DNA of 64,000 nt from Saprospiraceae bacterium (lineage in GTDB: Bacteria; Bacteroidota; Bacteroidia; Chitinophagales; Saprospiraceae), in assembly GCA_016722295.1 (NCBI GenBank), contig JADKGL010000013.1, positions 1 through 64,000 on the forward strand, read 5' to 3'. Made by a program: the position numbers and the translations under genes. Positions 27,366-35,675 of this stretch are shown here, in pieces. The notes under the pieces were generated by a model. The model ran no database searches. It had not been told where the DNA came from and was given only the letters and a program-made list of their open reading frames with translations. Within the stretch, counting starts at the first letter, position 1; the number at the start of each line of letters is the position of its first letter.

Positions 27366-29339
27366 TCAAACTCCCAAATCTACAATAGTCTCGCCTTGTC
27401 TTTCATCAGATACATGCTGACCTGAAAGAGGCTGAGGTTCCGCATGTTTGTCTTTGTGATAAGGACTTGGTCCGATCAATCGCTCAACATCAGTTTTAAG
27501 TAGCACTTCTTTTTTTAATAATTCTTGAGCCAAGATTTCTAATTCTTGTCTGCGTTCAGAAAGCAATTGCTGTGCTCTTTCATATTGACCGTCGATTTGT
27601 TTTCGCACTTCTTCATCCATTATCTTTGCAGTCTCATCGCTATATGGTCTTGTGAAGCCTTCTTGCGACATGCCATAGAATGACACGTTTCCAATTTTTT
27701 CGTTCATACCGTATACTGAAATCATACTGTATGACATTCTCGTGACATGATCTAGATCGCTCTGAGCACCTGTTGATATTTTATTGAAAATTAATTTTTC
27801 AGCTGCACGTCCTCCCATTGTCATACACATACGATCGAGCAAGGCTTCCGTACGCGTGATATATTCTTCTTTCGGCAAATATTGCGCATAACCTAAAGTC
27901 CCAATTCCTCTTGGTACAATAGTTACTTTTACCAATGGTGAAGCGAAAGGCAAATACCAACCACAGATCGCATGACCTGCCTCATGATAGGCTATGACTT
28001 GTTTTTCTTCTGGCGAGATTAATTTATTCTTTTTCTCTAGTCCACCGATCACGCGATCTAAAGCGTAATTGAAGTCGTCGAGATCAATTTCTGTTTTATT
28101 TCTACGTGCGGCAACTAATGCAGATTCATTACATACGTTTGCAATTTCTGCTCCAGCAAAACCAGGTGTCATTTCAGCCAATACTTCTGGTGTAACTGTT
28201 GGAGAAAGTTTTAATTTTTTTAAATGCACTTTAAAGATTTGTGCTCTTCCTATCAAATCTGGTGGATCTATGGAAATCTGTCGATCAAATCGTCCTGGGC
28301 GCAATAAAGCCGAGTCGAGGATATCTGGACGGTTGGTTGCCGCCATTAGTATTACTCCTTTATCTGTGCTAAATCCGTCCATTTCAACAAGAAGCTGATT
28401 CAAGGTATTTTCTCTTTCATCATTGCCTCCTTGAACTTGAGTTTTACCTCGAGCTCGTCCTACAGCGTCTATTTCATCTATGAACACGATACAAGGCGCT
28501 TTCTCACGCGCTTGTCTGAATAAATCTCTCACTCTAGATGCGCCGACACCAACAAACATCTCCACAAAATCAGAACCTGATATAGTAAAGAACGGCACGG
28601 CTGCTTCACCTGCTACTGCTTTAGCTAAAAGTGTTTTACCAGTTCCGGGAGGGCCTACAAGCAATACTCCTTTTGGAATTTTACCTCCTAGGCTTGTATA
28701 TTTTTTTGGATTTTTCAGAAAATCCACTACTTCCATTACTTCTTCCTTTGCTTCTTCGAGTCCTGCAACATCTTCAAAAGTTATATGCGAGTTCATGTTC
28801 TTTTCAAACAGGGTAGCCTTTGATTTTCCAATATTGAACAATTGTCCACCTGGTCCAGCTCCTCCACCGCCAACTTTGCGCATGACATACATCCACAATA
28901 CAAGTATAATGAGGAATGGGATCAAAAAACCAAGTATAGTGCCAAACCAATTTTCTTTTTCAGAATAGTTTATATCAATTTTTTTTGGTAAGGTTTCATT
29001 CATTTTATCGACTTTTTCTGCAAAATGTTCAGAAGGTCCGGAGTTAAAATGATAATTTGGTCGATTTGCAAAATTTGATTTTAAAGCATCTTTGTAATCT
29101 TCTTTGGTAAGCGCTTCTTTTTTAAGATAAACATATACTTTGTTACCATTGATGACTTCTACCTTTTCAAGGTCGCCATTTGCCGCCATTTGTTGAAAGC
29201 GAGAATAATTAATTGGATCTTGAGTAGGATTGCTGATGTAAAATAAATTCACACCGATGATGGCTAAAAAGATGATACCATAGATCCAATATGCATTGAA
29301 TCCTGTATTCTTTTTGGGGCTATTGTTTTCTGGTTCCAT
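27366..29339 (-). CDS. ftsH: ATP-dependent zinc metalloprotease FtsH
   Basis: A membrane-bound AAA+ protease that degrades misfolded membrane proteins and short-lived regulators; 657 residues. Two N-terminal membrane segments (about 18-36 and 135-155) flank a periplasmic domain. Then come Walker A GPPGTGKT, Walker B CIVFIDEIDAVG, the second region of homology ATNRPDILDSALLRPGRFDR, and the zinc site HEAGH with a downstream metal ligand region. The C-terminal tail is charged. rsfS lies upstream in the same direction, a frequent arrangement in Bacteroidota. Confidence 0.97.
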   Translation of the reverse strand: MEPENNSPKKNTGFNAYWIYGIIFLAIIGVNLFYISNPTQDPINYSRFQQMAANGDLEKVEVINGNKVYVYLKKEALTKEDYKDALKSNFANRPNYHFNSGPSEHFAEKVDKMNETLPKKIDINYSEKENWFGTILGFLIPFLIILVLWMYVMRKVGGGGAGPGGQLFNIGKSKATLFEKNMNSHITFEDVAGLEEAKEEVMEVVDFLKNPKKYTSLGGKIPKGVLLVGPPGTGKTLLAKAVAGEAAVPFFTISGSDFVEMFVGVGASRVRDLFRQAREKAPCIVFIDEIDAVGRARGKTQVQGGNDERENTLNQLLVEMDGFSTDKGVILMAATNRPDILDSALLRPGRFDRQISIDPPDLIGRAQIFKVHLKKLKLSPTVTPEVLAEMTPGFAGAEIANVCNESALVAARRNKTEIDLDDFNYALDRVIGGLEKKNKLISPEEKQVIAYHEAGHAICGWYLPFASPLVKVTIVPRGIGTLGYAQYLPKEEYITRTEALLDRMCMTMGGRAAEKLIFNKISTGAQSDLDHVTRMSYSMISVYGMNEKIGNVSFYGMSQEGFTRPYSDETAKIMDEEVRKQIDGQYERAQQLLSERRQELEILAQELLKKEVLLKTDVERLIGPSPYHKDKHAEPQPLSGQHVSDERQGETIVDLGV

Positions 29340-29431
29340 ATATTTTTGACTCTATTGAGATATTAATTTAACGAATAAAACGTATTTCGGTTTTTAATGT
29401 GGACTTGTTGAGCGTTAATTACTTCTTAAAA

Positions 29432-29821
29432 TTAGATATTTTGATACTCAATACGATGTGCATCTGCCCACAATTCTTCCAAATCATAGAAATATCTTGC
29501 TTCTCGATCAAATACATGAACTACCACGTCAAAAAAATCAACTAAGACCCATTTAGCAGCCAATTGACCTTCTGTGTGGGCATATTGAACTTGGGCTTCT
29601 GCTTTTGCTCTTTTGACCAAATTTCCAGCGATTGCCTTTATCTGTGTATTACTTTCTCCTTCACATATGATAAAATGCTTTGCTGGAGCATCCTCTAGTT
29701 TACTCAAGTCTAAATGAACAATATTCTTCCCCTTGATGTCTTGAATGCTATCAATAACGAGATCCAAAAATGTCGTATCTTGGGCGTCTTTTTTAAGTGA
29801 TTTTGCTTTTACTTTCGGCAA
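29432..29821 (-). CDS. rsfS: ribosomal silencing factor RsfS
   Basis: Binds ribosomal protein L14 and blocks subunit joining when nutrients are short. Family features include DLVIDSIQDIKGKNIVHLDL, DYF-like region VLVDFFDVVVHVFDREAR and YFYDLEELWADA. Length 129 residues. The start codon is TTG (29821), since no ATG is available in the frame. A TATCTTTG box on the minus strand at 29841-29848 sits at a suitable distance and supports this start. It lies upstream of ftsH. Confidence 0.92.
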   Translation of the reverse strand: MPKVKAKSLKKDAQDTTFLDLVIDSIQDIKGKNIVHLDLSKLEDAPAKHFIICEGESNTQIKAIAGNLVKRAKAEAQVQYAHTEGQLAAKWVLVDFFDVVVHVFDREARYFYDLEELWADAHRIEYQNI

Positions 29822-29840
29822 TATTTTAGATTTAATGTAA

Positions 29841-29848
29841 CAAAGATA
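29841..29848 (-). promoter_or_regulatory. -7 promoter box for rsfS-ftsH
   Basis: TATCTTTG on the minus strand, an exact TAnnTTTG match 20 bases upstream of the TTG start of rsfS. No clear TTG at -33. Confidence 0.4.
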
Positions 29849-29873
29849 ATAGATAATTTATTTATAGCCAGCT

Positions 29874-30628
29874 ATGGACTTTCAAAATGCAAAATATCCA
29901 TTTCCTCATATTTGTTTTAAACAAATAGACTCCACAAATAAATATCTACTTGATAATCTATCAAAAATTAGTCCATTACATGGATTTATGGCTATTTCAG
30001 ACTTCCAGACAGAAGGAAGAGGACAATATGGCAGAACTTGGGAAAGTGAGTCAGGAAAAATATACTCTGTAGTATAGCATTGGACTGTAGTTTTCTTCCC
30101 TTAGATAAGATATTTGGTCTACATTTGATCGCTTCGCTTTCTGTTCGAGATTTGATTTCAAAATATAGTTCAAATGTATCAATAAAGTGGCCAAATGATA
30201 TCTACATAAAAGATCGAAAAGTAGCGGGAATTTTGGTAGAAAATACGATGCGAAAAAATGCTTTACAATGGACTGTGATTGGGACTGGAATAAATGTATT
30301 CCAAGACCAGTTTTCAAAAAATTTGCAAGCATGTTGTATGCAAAAAAACACCAATTCTATTTTAGAACTCGACTATTTAGTTTTTGAACTTCATCAACAG
30401 ATTTTATCCAATTATGAAAAACTATTGATGGGACAGTTTAAACGTTTACTTGAGGAGTATAATGAATGTTTGTTTCGTCGATTCCAGCGTGTGAATTTAT
30501 TGGACAAATCTTCTGAAACGGTCACTGGAATTGTCCAAGGTGTTGATGGCGAAGGAAAGATGCTGTTGCAGGTTGGTGATAGTGTATTTCGCTTAAATTA
30601 CGGGGATTATACATGGAAATTAATCTAA
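29874..30628 (+). pseudogene. birA: biotin--[acetyl-CoA carboxylase] ligase, frameshifted
   Basis: BirA attaches biotin to the biotin carboxyl carrier protein. The first frame (29874-30077) carries the substrate-binding IDSTNKYL and QTEGRGQYGRTWESESGK. The second frame (from about 30061 to 30628) continues with SIALDCSFLP, IKWPNDIYIKDRKVAGILVE and the C-terminal domain. Joining them needs one extra A in the five-A run at 30056-30060, which gives GKNILCSIALDC, matching the family. There is no N-terminal DNA-binding domain, so it is a monofunctional ligase of about 250 residues. As an essential enzyme it is probably intact in the cell, pointing to a sequence error. Confidence 0.85.
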
Positions 30629-30677
30629 TATGAGTTCATTTAAATTTTAATTTATTATTAAATTCAGATTATTTGTT

Positions 30678-30685
30678 TATTTTTG
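30678..30685 (+). promoter_or_regulatory. -7 promoter box for the Omp28-like gene
   Basis: TATTTTTG, an exact TAnnTTTG match 18 bases before the chosen ATG at 30703. It lies downstream of an alternative in-frame start at 30673 and so supports the later one. Confidence 0.4.
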
Positions 30686-30702
30686 TACCAAATATCTTAT
30701 TG

Positions 30703-31695
30703 ATGAATAGAATTTTACTTTTTGCTGCATTGATTTTAGTGTCCTTTAGCCAAAGTTTCGGACAGTCTAAGCGATATATCCACCTAGAACATTTTACGAA
30801 TACAAGATGTAGTTCTTGTGGATCAATTAACCCTGGTTTCTACAATGTGATTAGTGGGTATGAAGGTTCATACCATCATATGACTATTCATCCTTCTTTT
30901 CCATATTCTTCATGTGCATTGTATCAAGCAAATATTTCAGAAAATACAGCTAGAACGAATTTTTATGGAGTTACTGGTACACCAACAGTTGTAATGAATG
31001 GTGGAGTTAAGAGAGGCGCTAGTCAGATAAGTTCTGCATTATTAACACAAGAATTAGCAAAGACTTCTCCAATAGAAATCCGTGTAAAGGAGATTGGGAC
31101 AATGTCAAGATCTGTAACTGTAGAAATCAAAGTCACAGGAACCAGACCTTCGGCAAACTATAAAATTTACGTTGCTGCTGCTGAAAAAGAATTAAATTTT
31201 GCATCTCCAAATGGAGAAAGACTACATCATAATGTATTCAGAAAATTTGTTTCTGCTGTAGATGGGGAAGCGATCACTTTACCTGCTGAAGGTTCAAGTA
31301 TTATTTTAAATTTTAATTACACAGTAAGTTCTACTTGGGTAGAATCACAAATGTATGCATTGGTTTGGGTTCAAGATGCTGCTTCTAAGGAAATATTGAA
31401 TTCAGGAACAAAATTTGATCCAGTGACGACATCTGTCGAAGAGTCGAGCATACCAGGTTTTAAAATTTATCCTAACCCTGTAAAAGATCAGGTTAATGTA
31501 CGATTTGAGTCTGGAGTAAATGCACAAACTGCAGTAGCGATCACAAATATTTTTGGCAAAGAGTTGAAAAATTCAAGTTTAAAATCAGGTGCAACTTCAT
31601 ACAGCATTCCTGTAGCTGAATTACCAAAGGGAATTTATTTTATAAGATTCAGTGCGAATGGAAAGAGTGTAACAAGAAAGTGGTTTAAAGATTAG
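30703..31695 (+). CDS. Omp28-related secreted protein with T9SS sorting domain
   Basis: Start at 30703 opens a signal peptide (MNRILLFAALILVSFSQSFG). The mature N-terminus has a thioredoxin-like fold of the Omp28 family with a CSSC motif (Cys36, Cys39) and the conserved Y-G-V-T-G-T-P-T-V segment around the cis-proline. A beta-rich middle follows. The last 75 residues are a T9SS type A sorting domain (GFKIYPNPVKDQVNV ... GIYFIRFSANGKSVTRKWF). It is predicted to be exported and possibly to act in disulphide chemistry on the cell surface. The role is inferred. Confidence 0.87.
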   Translation: MNRILLFAALILVSFSQSFGQSKRYIHLEHFTNTRCSSCGSINPGFYNVISGYEGSYHHMTIHPSFPYSSCALYQANISENTARTNFYGVTGTPTVVMNGGVKRGASQISSALLTQELAKTSPIEIRVKEIGTMSRSVTVEIKVTGTRPSANYKIYVAAAEKELNFASPNGERLHHNVFRKFVSAVDGEAITLPAEGSSIILNFNYTVSSTWVESQMYALVWVQDAASKEILNSGTKFDPVTTSVEESSIPGFKIYPNPVKDQVNVRFESGVNAQTAVAITNIFGKELKNSSLKSGATSYSIPVAELPKGIYFIRFSANGKSVTRKWFKD

Positions 31696-31717
31696 TTTTA
31701 ATCTTCTAAGAAATAAG

Positions 31718-31748
31718 AAAAGGGATGGTCATTGATCATCCCTTTTTT
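31718..31748 (+). terminator. intrinsic terminator
   Basis: AAAAGGGATGGTC, loop ATT, GATCATCCCTTTT with one G-T pair, then more T. Ends the Omp28-like transcript. Confidence 0.88.
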
Positions 31749-31758
31749 ATTATAAATA

Positions 31759-32012
31759 GGGCTTGCTCAGAAAGTATTTTGGGTCTTTTTCAACAGCATA
31801 GTAATATAAATTCGTTAAGAATTGGCGAAGCGTTGGAGCCAATTTAGAATTTATATTACGGTTTTGCGTAGCAAAAATCCTTTGAATGAATGAAGTGGTG
31901 CGAAGCAATCGAGTGAATGATTTCACTCGATAACGAAAGAACTGACTTATCCTTGAGTCAGCTTCAAAGAAAATGAACGTATGTAGCCTAAGAAAACTGA
32001 CTTTGCAAGACC
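31759..32012. repeat. hairpin-rich MITE-like element or structured RNA
   Basis: A 254-base stretch without any gene whose ends form an imperfect inverted repeat (31759-31775 against 31996-32012, 12 of 17 positions). Inside are four consecutive hairpins. The first has a perfect 13-bp outer stem, 31801-31813 with 31847-31859, and an inner AATTGGC/GCCAATT. The others are TTTTGC/GCAAAA (31862-31877), a 10-bp stem ATCGAGTGAA/TTCACTCGAT (31908-31931), and CTGACT/AGTCAG (31942-31961). TA borders both ends, as a target duplication might. It could be a non-autonomous mobile element or a noncoding RNA. Confidence 0.45.
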
Positions 32013-32170
32013 TAGCAAAATATTAATCCAAAGAAGTGCACAAATTTTAATGGATTTCTTGTAATATGCTTGAATGTTAAAATTATGAATTCAGCCTAAA
32101 GTCCTCATTTAAAGATAAATTAAAGTTTTTTAAAGAGAGCCTAATTACATTCAGTAAATTCAAAATCCAT
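32013..32170. other. rest of the 31.7-32.2 kb gene-free stretch
   Basis: AT-rich sequence between the hairpin element and the stop codon of the DUF4159 gene. No gene, hairpin terminator or promoter is recognised. Confidence 0.4.
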
Positions 32171-32836
32171 TTATTGACCAAAAATATATCGAATGATGTT
32201 TGAACCCATTCGCAATGCTGTAATTCTTACTTCTTCTGGATCTTTGTGAACCTCACGATCTTCCCATCCATCACCTAGGTCGCATTCATAAGAATAAAAG
32301 CAAACTAATCGACCTTGCCAAATTATTCCAAAACCTTGTGGTGCTTTTTCATTATGCTTGTGGATTTTAGGTAAACCATTCGGAAAATCAAACTTTTGAT
32401 GATAAATTTGATGAGTAAAAGGCAATTCGACAAAGTCCAATTCTGGAAATACTTTTTTCATCGAAGGTCGTACAAATGGATCCATACCATAGTTGTCATC
32501 GATATGCAGGAATCCCCCAGACTGAAGATATAATCTTAGATTTTGCGCTTCTAAATCTGTAAAGACGATGTTACCGTGACCAGTCATGTGTACAAATGGA
32601 AAATTGAATAAATCTGCACTGCCAACTTCTACTGTAGAGTAACTTTGATCAATGGCAGTATTCAGTTCTTTATTGCAAAATCTGATGAGATTGGTTAAAG
32701 CGGTTGGATTGGCATACCAGTCACCACCTCCTCCATATTTTAGTAAAGCGATTTTTACAGGTGCATTAGCTAAATGTAAAGCACTCAGACTAAAAGTTAT
32801 TCCAAGAATTAATAGAAAACTAATTATTTTTTTCAC
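32171..32836 (-). CDS. DUF4159 domain protein, exported
   Basis: A 221-residue protein with a signal peptide (MKKIISFLLILGITFSLSAL). The body matches DUF4159, a domain related to class I glutamine-amidotransferase-like folds: KYGGGGDWYANPTALTNLI, VHMTGHGNIVFTDLE, GGFLHIDDNYGMDP. The molecular function is unknown. Its start overlaps the 3' end of rsmE by 17 bases, so it is cotranscribed with rsmE. Confidence 0.88.
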   Translation of the reverse strand: MKKIISFLLILGITFSLSALHLANAPVKIALLKYGGGGDWYANPTALTNLIRFCNKELNTAIDQSYSTVEVGSADLFNFPFVHMTGHGNIVFTDLEAQNLRLYLQSGGFLHIDDNYGMDPFVRPSMKKVFPELDFVELPFTHQIYHQKFDFPNGLPKIHKHNEKAPQGFGIIWQGRLVCFYSYECDLGDGWEDREVHKDPEEVRITALRMGSNIIRYIFGQ

Positions 32837-33542
32837 TCAACATCTTTTTTTGTGATAAAATAGAACACGAAATGATCCCTGCGGTTTCTGTGCGAAGTCT
32901 AAAATTTCCCAAATCTGCATTTATAAATCCATTTGTTGTAGCTGATTTAATTTCTTCCAAAGAGAAATCTCCAGCAGGTCCAATCAAAACGACAACATCT
33001 TCATTTGGATTGTACAATTCTCCCAAATTGCCTGTATGACCATCCACACAATGGCAAATAAATTTTTGGGCTACATTACATTGGTCTATAAATTTCTTAA
33101 AAGGAATTATTTCTTGACAAATAGGGATGAATGCGCGATGTGTTTGTTTCGCTGCTGCAAGCATAATCTTAGCAATACGTTCTGTCTTAACTCGAGTATT
33201 TTCTGTTCGATCACATTTCAATGGAATGATCTCATGTACGCCGCACTCGACAGCTTTTTCTACAAACCATTCGAATCTATCCATTTGTTGTGTAGGGCTA
33301 ATCGCAATCTTAATCTTGGGATTTAGTTTTTCTGATTTTGTCTCAGCGATAATTTGTATAGAGGTTTGCTCTTTGAATATTTCATCAATCCTGCCTTGAA
33401 AAATAGATCCATTAAAATCGCTAATAAGAATTTCATCACCAAGCTTGTGCCGAGTCACACGGATACAATGGTGGTGCTCTGCATTCTCTAAGAGAAAAGC
33501 TTCATCACTTAGTTTGGACCCGAGAAAAAGTTCCTTTGACAT
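32820..33542 (-). CDS. rsmE: 16S rRNA (uracil-1498-N3)-methyltransferase RsmE
   Basis: A SPOUT-class methyltransferase modifying U1498 of 16S rRNA. The start at 33542 (MSKELFLGSKLSDE) gives 240 residues, the normal family length; an upstream ATG at 33614 would add an atypical 24-residue tail. Family motifs are HHHCIRVTRHKLGDEI at the N-terminal PUA-like domain, CDRTENTRVKTERI, AAAKQTHRAFIP, VLIGPAGDFSLEE and LRTETAGI in the knot. Confidence 0.93.
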   Translation of the reverse strand: MSKELFLGSKLSDEAFLLENAEHHHCIRVTRHKLGDEILISDFNGSIFQGRIDEIFKEQTSIQIIAETKSEKLNPKIKIAISPTQQMDRFEWFVEKAVECGVHEIIPLKCDRTENTRVKTERIAKIMLAAAKQTHRAFIPICQEIIPFKKFIDQCNVAQKFICHCVDGHTGNLGELYNPNEDVVVLIGPAGDFSLEEIKSATTNGFINADLGNFRLRTETAGIISCSILSQKKMLSEKNN

Positions 33543-33574
33543 GAGGAAATATAACAAGTTCTTAATAATATAGT

Positions 33575-33609
33575 TTTGGCAGGATTTTAATACAGTTGGG
33601 TTATCTTTG
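33575..33609 (+). promoter_or_regulatory. promoter of rseP
   Basis: TTTG at 33575-33578, a 23-base spacer, then TATCTTTG followed by C. Exact -7 match, about 65 bases before the rseP ATG. Confidence 0.5.
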
Positions 33610-33673
33610 CACACTGTTTCCTTAATTGAACTAAATTTTTAGTTTATTCGTTTACAAGCGATAGTATTAAAGC

Positions 33674-35008
33674 ATGGGTAATTTTATTATGATAAGTCAG
33701 TTCATTTTGAGCTTGACGATATTGGTTGTTTTGCATGAATTTGGACATTTTTTACCAGCGCGTTGGTTCCAGACGAAGGTTGAGAAATTTTATTTGTTTT
33801 TCAATCCTTGGTTTTCACTGTTCAAAAAGAAAATAGGCGATACAGAGTGGGGAATTGGTTGGTTGCCATTAGGAGGTTATGTGAAGATCGCTGGAATGGT
33901 CGACGAAAGTTTTGATACAGAGCAGTTAAAGTCAGAGCCACAGCCCTATGAATTTCGTTCAAAACCAGCATGGCAGCGATTGATCATCATGCTAGGTGGA
34001 GTGACTGTGAATTTTATATTGGGGTTCTTGATCTTTGGAATGATGCTTTGGTATTATGGAAAAGAATATATCCCAACTTCTGAATTGAAATATGGTATTA
34101 TCACAGATAGTTTGACCTATGAAATGGGATTCAGAGACGGCGACAAAATAATGAAGATAGGCAATACAAATTTAGAACAATTTGATCGCTCAAAAATCAT
34201 TAAAGCAATGGTATTAGATAATGTCAATACCTTGACTGTCGAGCGAAATGGTCAAATGCAAGAAATCGTTGTAGATGCAAAATACATCCAAGCACTTACG
34301 AAACCTGAAGCAAAGGAATACAGACTGTGGAGTATACCTGTTCCGACACAGGTAGCAAAAGTAGCTCCCGGAATGCCTGCTGAGAAAGCTGGAATAAAAG
34401 CGGAGGATCGAATTTATAGCATAGATGGGATGAATGTGACATATATGCATGAGATTCATAAAATCATGGCAAATAAGAAGAATACAGCTGTTGTGCTTGG
34501 TGTAATTCGAGGTGCAGATAGTCTATCCATCAATTTGACAAGTAATGAAAAAGGTCAGATTGGATTTGATAACAAACCATTCAGCGAATATTACACCACA
34601 AAGAAAGAAGAATTCAGCCTAATGGAAGCTTTTCCTAAAGGTATTGCAATGGGTTGGGACGTATTGTCGAATTATGTGAAGAGTATCAAACAAATGTTCA
34701 CTGGAAAAGTGAAAGCAAAGGATTCCTTAGGAGGTTTTGCTTCAATAGCGAATATGTTTGAAAAAACTTGGGATTGGGAATCATTTTGGAGAATGACTGC
34801 TGTCCTTTCGATCATCTTAGGATTTATGAATTTACTCCCTATCCCTGCATTGGATGGAGGATATGTGATGTTTCTTTTAGCTGAAGTGGTTTCTGGTAAA
34901 AAAATAGACGATAAAATCATTGAGAAAGCTACCATGGTAGGATTTTTCTTACTCTTAGGATTAATGATTTTTGCAAATGGTATGGATGTGATTCGCGCTT
35001 GGTTTTAA
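33674..35008 (+). CDS. rseP: RIP metalloprotease RseP (site-2 protease)
   Basis: An intramembrane zinc protease of the M50 family, 444 residues, which cleaves transmembrane anti-sigma factors or leftover signal peptides. The zinc site HEFGH (21-25) lies in the first membrane helix and the third ligand motif NLLPIPALDGG in a late one. Two PDZ-like regions lie between (for example VAPGMPAEKAGIKAEDRIYS). Met6 is an alternative start. hscB follows 18 bases downstream, probably on the same transcript. Confidence 0.94.
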   Translation: MGNFIMISQFILSLTILVVLHEFGHFLPARWFQTKVEKFYLFFNPWFSLFKKKIGDTEWGIGWLPLGGYVKIAGMVDESFDTEQLKSEPQPYEFRSKPAWQRLIIMLGGVTVNFILGFLIFGMMLWYYGKEYIPTSELKYGIITDSLTYEMGFRDGDKIMKIGNTNLEQFDRSKIIKAMVLDNVNTLTVERNGQMQEIVVDAKYIQALTKPEAKEYRLWSIPVPTQVAKVAPGMPAEKAGIKAEDRIYSIDGMNVTYMHEIHKIMANKKNTAVVLGVIRGADSLSINLTSNEKGQIGFDNKPFSEYYTTKKEEFSLMEAFPKGIAMGWDVLSNYVKSIKQMFTGKVKAKDSLGGFASIANMFEKTWDWESFWRMTAVLSIILGFMNLLPIPALDGGYVMFLLAEVVSGKKIDDKIIEKATMVGFFLLLGLMIFANGMDVIRAWF

Positions 35009-35026
35009 AATAATTTATTATTACGG

Positions 35027-35530
35027 ATGATCAATTATTTTGAATACTTTGGATTGCCTTGCCAATATTCGATTGACGAATCACTACTCAGAAAGTTATT
35101 CTATAAAAAAAGTATGCAAGTGCATCCCGATCAACAAGAGAGCGATGACAATCACGATGAAGCAAGTGTAAACAATGAAGCTTATCGCATATTAAGTGAC
35201 AAACATTTGCGATTGAAACATATTGTGGAAATTCACACAGGCACCATTGATGAGCATACTGAAAAATTGAATCCAGAATTTCTTATGGAAATGATGGATC
35301 TCCATGAAGAAATTGAAAATGCAGAGTCTGTTGATGAAGTCAATGTACTTACTACTAAGATAAATGATTTGATTAGCAGTGAAACAGAATCTTATAATAA
35401 TGCAATACAAGCTTTTGACGAAGGTAATCAAAGTGAGACTGTGATCTTTTCGTTGAGAGAATTATATTTCAAAGAGAAATATTTTCGTCGAATGTTGCAA
35501 TATTTGAATCGAGAGGATAGGGAAATGTGA
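35027..35530 (+). CDS. hscB: Fe-S cluster assembly co-chaperone HscB
   Basis: A J-domain protein of 167 residues with the HPD motif at 33-35 in helix order YFEYFGL...LLRKLFYKKSMQVHPDQ, then a C-terminal three-helix domain of the HscB type (LNPEFLMEMMDLHEEIENA). This architecture distinguishes it from plain DnaJ. It would deliver the scaffold protein IscU to HscA. No other isc gene is in the window. Confidence 0.88.
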   Translation: MINYFEYFGLPCQYSIDESLLRKLFYKKSMQVHPDQQESDDNHDEASVNNEAYRILSDKHLRLKHIVEIHTGTIDEHTEKLNPEFLMEMMDLHEEIENAESVDEVNVLTTKINDLISSETESYNNAIQAFDEGNQSETVIFSLRELYFKEKYFRRMLQYLNREDREM

Positions 35531-35604
35531 TGAAATAAATCAATGATTTTGTTTTACCACAGAGTTTATTACACAGAGTTCCACAGCTTAGTATTGTGAA
35601 CGAG

Positions 35605-35645
35605 TTTTGCAACTATTCACTATTAGCTTTTCACTATTAACTTTC
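35605..35645. repeat. TTCACTATTA degenerate repeat
   Basis: The motif TTCACTATTA occurs twice within 30 bases, then a pyrimidine-rich run built of CTTTCT-like units. It shares the core of the repeat at the very start of the window. Both loci lie just beyond a stop codon. Confidence 0.4.
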
Positions 35646-35675
35646 TGCTTTCTACTTTCTACTTTTCGCTTCCCA

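Noticed and set aside
28480..28968. 162-codon open frame opposite ftsH
   Set aside because: Antisense to a highly conserved gene; composition is explained by the codon pattern of ftsH on the other strand.
30056..30062. Programmed frameshift in birA
   Set aside because: The zero-frame codons GGA AAA do not form an X XXY YYZ site; a lost A in a homopolymer is the simpler explanation.
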